From: an uncultured Eubacteriales bacterium
GTDB lineage: Bacteria > Bacillota > Clostridia > UBA1381 > UBA9506
Assembly (NCBI GenBank): GCA_900545185.1
Contig: UQYH01000097.1
Location: 1 to 8,253 of the forward strand
Direction of reading: 5' to 3'
DNA: 8,253 nucleotides
Below, one piece after another: positions 5,367 through 8,253 of this stretch. Made by a program: the position numbers and the translations under genes. Under the pieces are notes generated by a model, which saw only the letters and a list, made by a program, of their open reading frames with translations, made no database searches and was not told the DNA's origin. Every line of letters starts with the position of its first letter. Position 1 is the stretch's first letter.

Positions 5367-6737
5367 ATGTCTAAAAAAGTACCGAATCGTATTATTTTAA
5401 CCGAGGAGCAAATGCCGAAAAGCTGGTATAACCTGCGTGCGGATATGCCGGAACAGCCGGAGCCGTATTTAAACCCGGCAAACGGCGAACCCTTTTCCGC
5501 ATCGGATTTAGAGCCTATTTTTGCCAAAGAGCTTTGCAAGCAAGAATTTACACAGGAACGTTACATTCCCATTCCGGAGCCGGTTTTGGATTACTATAAG
5601 ATTTACAGACCTTCACCGGTGATTCGTGCGTATGCGCTGGAAAAAGCTCTGGGCACACCGGCACGTATCTATTACAAATATGAAGGCACGAATACATCGG
5701 GCAGCCACAAGCTTAATTCTGCCATTGCACAGGCTTATTACAATAAAGAGCAGGGCATTGAGCGGATTGCAACCGAAACCGGTGCAGGGCAGTGGGGCAC
5801 TGCGCTTTCAATGGCTTGCGCACACTTTGATCTGCCGCTTCGGGTTTATATGGTAAAGGTTAGCTATGAGCAAAAGCCGTACCGTAAATCCATTATTGAA
5901 CTGTACGGCGCCAATGTATTTGCCAGCCCCAGTGATACAACTAATATCGGCCGTGAAATTTTAAAGCGTGATCCGAATAATACGGGCAGCCTGGGTACGG
6001 CCATCGGTGAAGCGGTTGAAATTACTTTAACCACACCCAATACGCGGTATTGTCTTGGATCTGTACTCAATCAGGTTCTTTTGCATCAATCCATTATTGG
6101 CTTGGAAGCCAAAAAGCAATTGGAACTAGTGGACGAATACCCCGATTATGTCATTGGCTGCAGCGGCGGCGGCAGTAACTTGGGCGGCTTGATTGCACCC
6201 TTTATGCAAGACCGTTTAACAGGCAAAGCAAAGCCGTATTTCATTGCGGTAGAGCCTTCGGCCTGCCCGTCCTTTACACGCGGCAAATATGCGTACGACT
6301 TCTGCGATGTCGGCCATGTTACACCGCTTGCTAAAATGTATACCTTGGGCAGCGGCTTTATGCCGGCCAGCATTCATGCAGGCGGCTTGCGCTACCATGG
6401 TATGTCACCGATTCTTTCCAAGCTGTATCATGACGGTCATCTGGATGAAGCACGTGCTGTCGGACAGCGCGATGTATTTGAGGCAGCCGTGTTCTTTGCA
6501 AAGCATGAAACAATTTTACCGGCACCCGAATCGGCACATGCGATTCGTGCGGCAATTGATGTTGCTTTGGAGTGCAAAGAAAAGGGCGAAGCCAAAACGA
6601 TTCTGTTCGGCTTAACCGGCAACGGCTCCTTCGACTTGGCTGCATATAACAATTATTTAAGCGGTACGATGGAAAATTATGCCCCCTCGGACGAAGAAAT
6701 TCAGAAAAGCCTGGCAGAACTGCCTAAACTGGATTAA
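5367..6737 (+). CDS. trpB2: TrpB2-type tryptophan synthase beta chain (456 aa)
   Basis: This PLP enzyme of the COG1350/TIGR01415 branch condenses indole with an activated serine to give L-tryptophan. Some characterised archaeal TrpB2 enzymes prefer O-phosphoserine. Visible features: the PLP lysine in SGSHKLNSA (K115), the catalytic glutamate in ETGAGQWG (E137), the phosphate-binding CSGGGSN (265-271), HAGGLRYHG (337-345), and TGNGSFD (417-423) in place of the SGRGDKD of classical TrpB. The long N-terminal extension (about 1-75) is typical of TrpB2, which does not need TrpA. The ATG at 5367 follows GGAGG (5354-5358) by 8 nt; an upstream in-frame TTG at 5307 lies in the regulatory leader and is rejected. 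No trpA or other trp genes are nearby, so indole salvage is a likely role. Translation is probably controlled by the leader structures. Confidence 0.93.
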   Translation: MSKKVPNRIILTEEQMPKSWYNLRADMPEQPEPYLNPANGEPFSASDLEPIFAKELCKQEFTQERYIPIPEPVLDYYKIYRPSPVIRAYALEKALGTPARIYYKYEGTNTSGSHKLNSAIAQAYYNKEQGIERIATETGAGQWGTALSMACAHFDLPLRVYMVKVSYEQKPYRKSIIELYGANVFASPSDTTNIGREILKRDPNNTGSLGTAIGEAVEITLTTPNTRYCLGSVLNQVLLHQSIIGLEAKKQLELVDEYPDYVIGCSGGGSNLGGLIAPFMQDRLTGKAKPYFIAVEPSACPSFTRGKYAYDFCDVGHVTPLAKMYTLGSGFMPASIHAGGLRYHGMSPILSKLYHDGHLDEARAVGQRDVFEAAVFFAKHETILPAPESAHAIRAAIDVALECKEKGEAKTILFGLTGNGSFDLAAYNNYLSGTMENYAPSDEEIQKSLAELPKLD

Positions 6738-6766
6738 TTTAAATATCATATTGAAGCGAATGTAAA

Positions 6767-6809
6767 AGACCGCCTGTGTTCCGTTTGGCAAACAGAACAC
6801 AGGCGGTTT
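6767..6809. terminator. Bidirectional terminator between convergent genes
   Basis: Perfect arms CCGCCTGTGTTC (6770-6781) and GAACACAGGCGG (6795-6806) are extended outward by three pairs to 6767/6809 and inward by GTTT/AAAC around a GGC loop. The plus-strand 3' side has a short TTTA. The minus-strand side reads TCTTTTAC, a better U-rich tail. It can end trpB2 (30 nt after its stop) and the convergent oxidoreductase (27 nt after its stop). Confidence 0.82.
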
Positions 6810-6835
6810 ATGTTATACAGGCAATGATAAGAATT

Positions 6836-8209
6836 TTATACGTAATTGCCGACAATATCACGCGCCACATATACGCCGCTGGCCGAAGCGTGCGACAGAG
6901 AGTGCGTAATGCCGCTGCCGTCACCAATGACATACAGGCCTTTATGGGAGGTTTCCAAATGCGTGTTCAAATCGACTTCCATGTTATAGAACTTGACCTC
7001 AACACCGTACAGCAAGGTATCGTCGTTTGCTGTGCCGGGGGCAATTTTGTCCAGCGCATGCAGCATTTCCATAATGCCGTCCAAAATACGCTTGGGCAGA
7101 ACAAGGCTTAAATCGCCGGGCGTAGCCGAAAGGGTGGGGCGTACGCTGCCCTCTTCAATACGCTTGGTGTTACTGCGTCTGCCGCGGATTAAATCACCGA
7201 AGCGCTGTACGATAACACCGCCGCCCAGCATGTTGGAAAGACGCGCAATGCTTTCGCCGTACCCGTTACTGTCCTCAAACGGTTCGGAAAAATGCTTGGA
7301 TACCAAAAGGGCAAAGTTTGTATTTTCGGTTTGCAGTGAAGTATCCTCATAGCTGTGACCGTTTACGGTGATGATGCCGTTTGTATTTTCGTTTACCACA
7401 ATACCGTACGGATTCATGCAGAAGGTGCGCACATTATCCTCAAATTTTTCGGTGCGGTATACAATTTTGCTTTCATACAGTTCATCGGTTAAGTGCGAAA
7501 AGACAACGGCAGGCAATTCCACGCGGACACCAATGTCAACACGATTGGACTTGGTTTTAATGCCAAGCTTGTGGCAAAGGCTTTCCATCCACTTGCTGCC
7601 GCTGCGGCCGACGGAGATGATACATTCACGGCAATCGTAGCTTTCCTTCTCGCAAACAATGCGGTAGCCGTTGTCGGCACATTCAACCGTTTGCACGGGC
7701 GTATCAAAATAAAAATCGACCTTGTTTTTTAATTCGTTGTAAAGGTTTTCCAGCACAACAGAGTTAATGTCCGTGCCCAAGTGACGGACAGAAGCATCCA
7801 GCAGATTCAGCTTGTTTTGAATACACAGCTTTTTAAATTTAGAACCGGCGGTGGAATACAGCTTGGTTCCTTCGCCGCCATGATGCATGTTAATGTCATC
7901 AACATAACGCATCAGGTCTAAGGCGGTATCTTTACCGATGTATTCGTGCAGTGTGCCGCCGAAATTATTGGTGATGTTATATTTTCCGTCCGAAAATGCG
8001 CCGGCACCGCCGAAACCGCTCATAATAGAGCAGGTTTTGCAGTTGATGCACGATTTTACGGTTGTTCCGTTAATGGGACAGCGGCGCTTTGAAAGCGCGT
8101 GGCCGGCATCAAATACGGCAATTTTTAGTTCGGGGCGCAGTTTGGTCAGCTCATAGGCAGAAAAAATACCGCCCGGACCCGCGCCGACAATTATAATATC
8201 ATATGTCAT
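6836..8209 (-). CDS. COG2509-like FAD-dependent oxidoreductase with N-terminal four-Cys motif (457 aa)
   Basis: The protein starts with a Rossmann FAD-binding fold: DIIIVGAGPGGIFSAYEL (4-21) holds GxGxxG, and the end of the first beta-alpha-beta unit is near VFDAG (32-36). A C-terminal FAD motif GLYVIGDGSGITHSLSHA lies at 424-441, and ISVGRSGS (198-205) is the middle motif. Length and layout fit COG2509, a family of predicted FAD dehydrogenases of unknown substrate. Between the FAD repeats lies C44-x9-C54-x2-C57-x2-C60, followed by GFGGAGAFSDGK (65-76), which suggests a metal or Fe-S site or redox disulfides. No signal peptide or membrane segment is seen, so it is cytosolic. The start is set by AGGAG at 8223-8219, 9 nt upstream of ATG 8209. 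It is convergent with trpB2, and its promoter lies outside the window. No functional link to trpB2 can be shown. Confidence 0.88.
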   Translation of the reverse strand: MTYDIIIVGAGPGGIFSAYELTKLRPELKIAVFDAGHALSKRRCPINGTTVKSCINCKTCSIMSGFGGAGAFSDGKYNITNNFGGTLHEYIGKDTALDLMRYVDDINMHHGGEGTKLYSTAGSKFKKLCIQNKLNLLDASVRHLGTDINSVVLENLYNELKNKVDFYFDTPVQTVECADNGYRIVCEKESYDCRECIISVGRSGSKWMESLCHKLGIKTKSNRVDIGVRVELPAVVFSHLTDELYESKIVYRTEKFEDNVRTFCMNPYGIVVNENTNGIITVNGHSYEDTSLQTENTNFALLVSKHFSEPFEDSNGYGESIARLSNMLGGGVIVQRFGDLIRGRRSNTKRIEEGSVRPTLSATPGDLSLVLPKRILDGIMEMLHALDKIAPGTANDDTLLYGVEVKFYNMEVDLNTHLETSHKGLYVIGDGSGITHSLSHASASGVYVARDIVGNYV

Positions 8210-8253
8210 GTTAAAATTCTCCTTTTAAGTAGGGTATCAACATTTCTTATTAT

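Overview
The window looks like chromosomal DNA from an anaerobic, low-to-moderate GC Firmicute, most likely a clostridial or gut-type lineage. The grounds are purine-rich Shine-Dalgarno sites, TTGACA/TATAAT-type promoters, short intergenic spacers, and a large oxygen-sensitive-type acyl-CoA dehydratase activase locus. No species can be assigned. I see no mobile element, CRISPR array, rRNA or tRNA.

Layout, left to right. (1) Positions 15-158 hold a small minus-strand ORF of 47 codons. It has a good ribosome site and an extended -10 promoter, and a 10-bp inverted repeat sits over that promoter. (2) A divergent regulatory region (159-500) carries a strong plus-strand promoter at 307-335 and a leader of about 160 nt. 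(3) A two-gene operon (501-3455 and 3452-4765) encodes a tandem-ASKHA acyl-CoA dehydratase activase with a DUF2229-type region and a separate COG3581-like protein. Related proteins are often one chain of about 1,400 residues. Here the genes overlap by ATGA and end at a strong intrinsic terminator (4798-4849). (4) A small single-pass membrane protein gene (about 4972-5202) has its own promoter. (5) A TrpB2-type tryptophan synthase beta gene (5367-6737) has its own near-consensus promoter and a leader of about 100 nt. (6) A bidirectional hairpin terminator (6767-6809) separates it from a convergent minus-strand COG2509-like FAD-dependent oxidoreductase (6836-8209).

The most notable item is the trpB2 leader. 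Starting at the predicted transcription start it carries ten NAG triplets, mostly on an exact 5-nt period, which is the signature of a binding site for TRAP (the trp RNA-binding attenuation protein, MtrB). The same leader can form two mutually exclusive structures. One is a long stem that uses the first four triplets. The other is a hairpin that pairs with the trpB2 Shine-Dalgarno sequence. This matches the logic of TRAP-controlled translation of trpE in Bacillus subtilis, but placed in front of a stand-alone trpB2. The inference is that Trp-loaded TRAP represses conversion of indole to tryptophan. No TRAP gene lies in this window.
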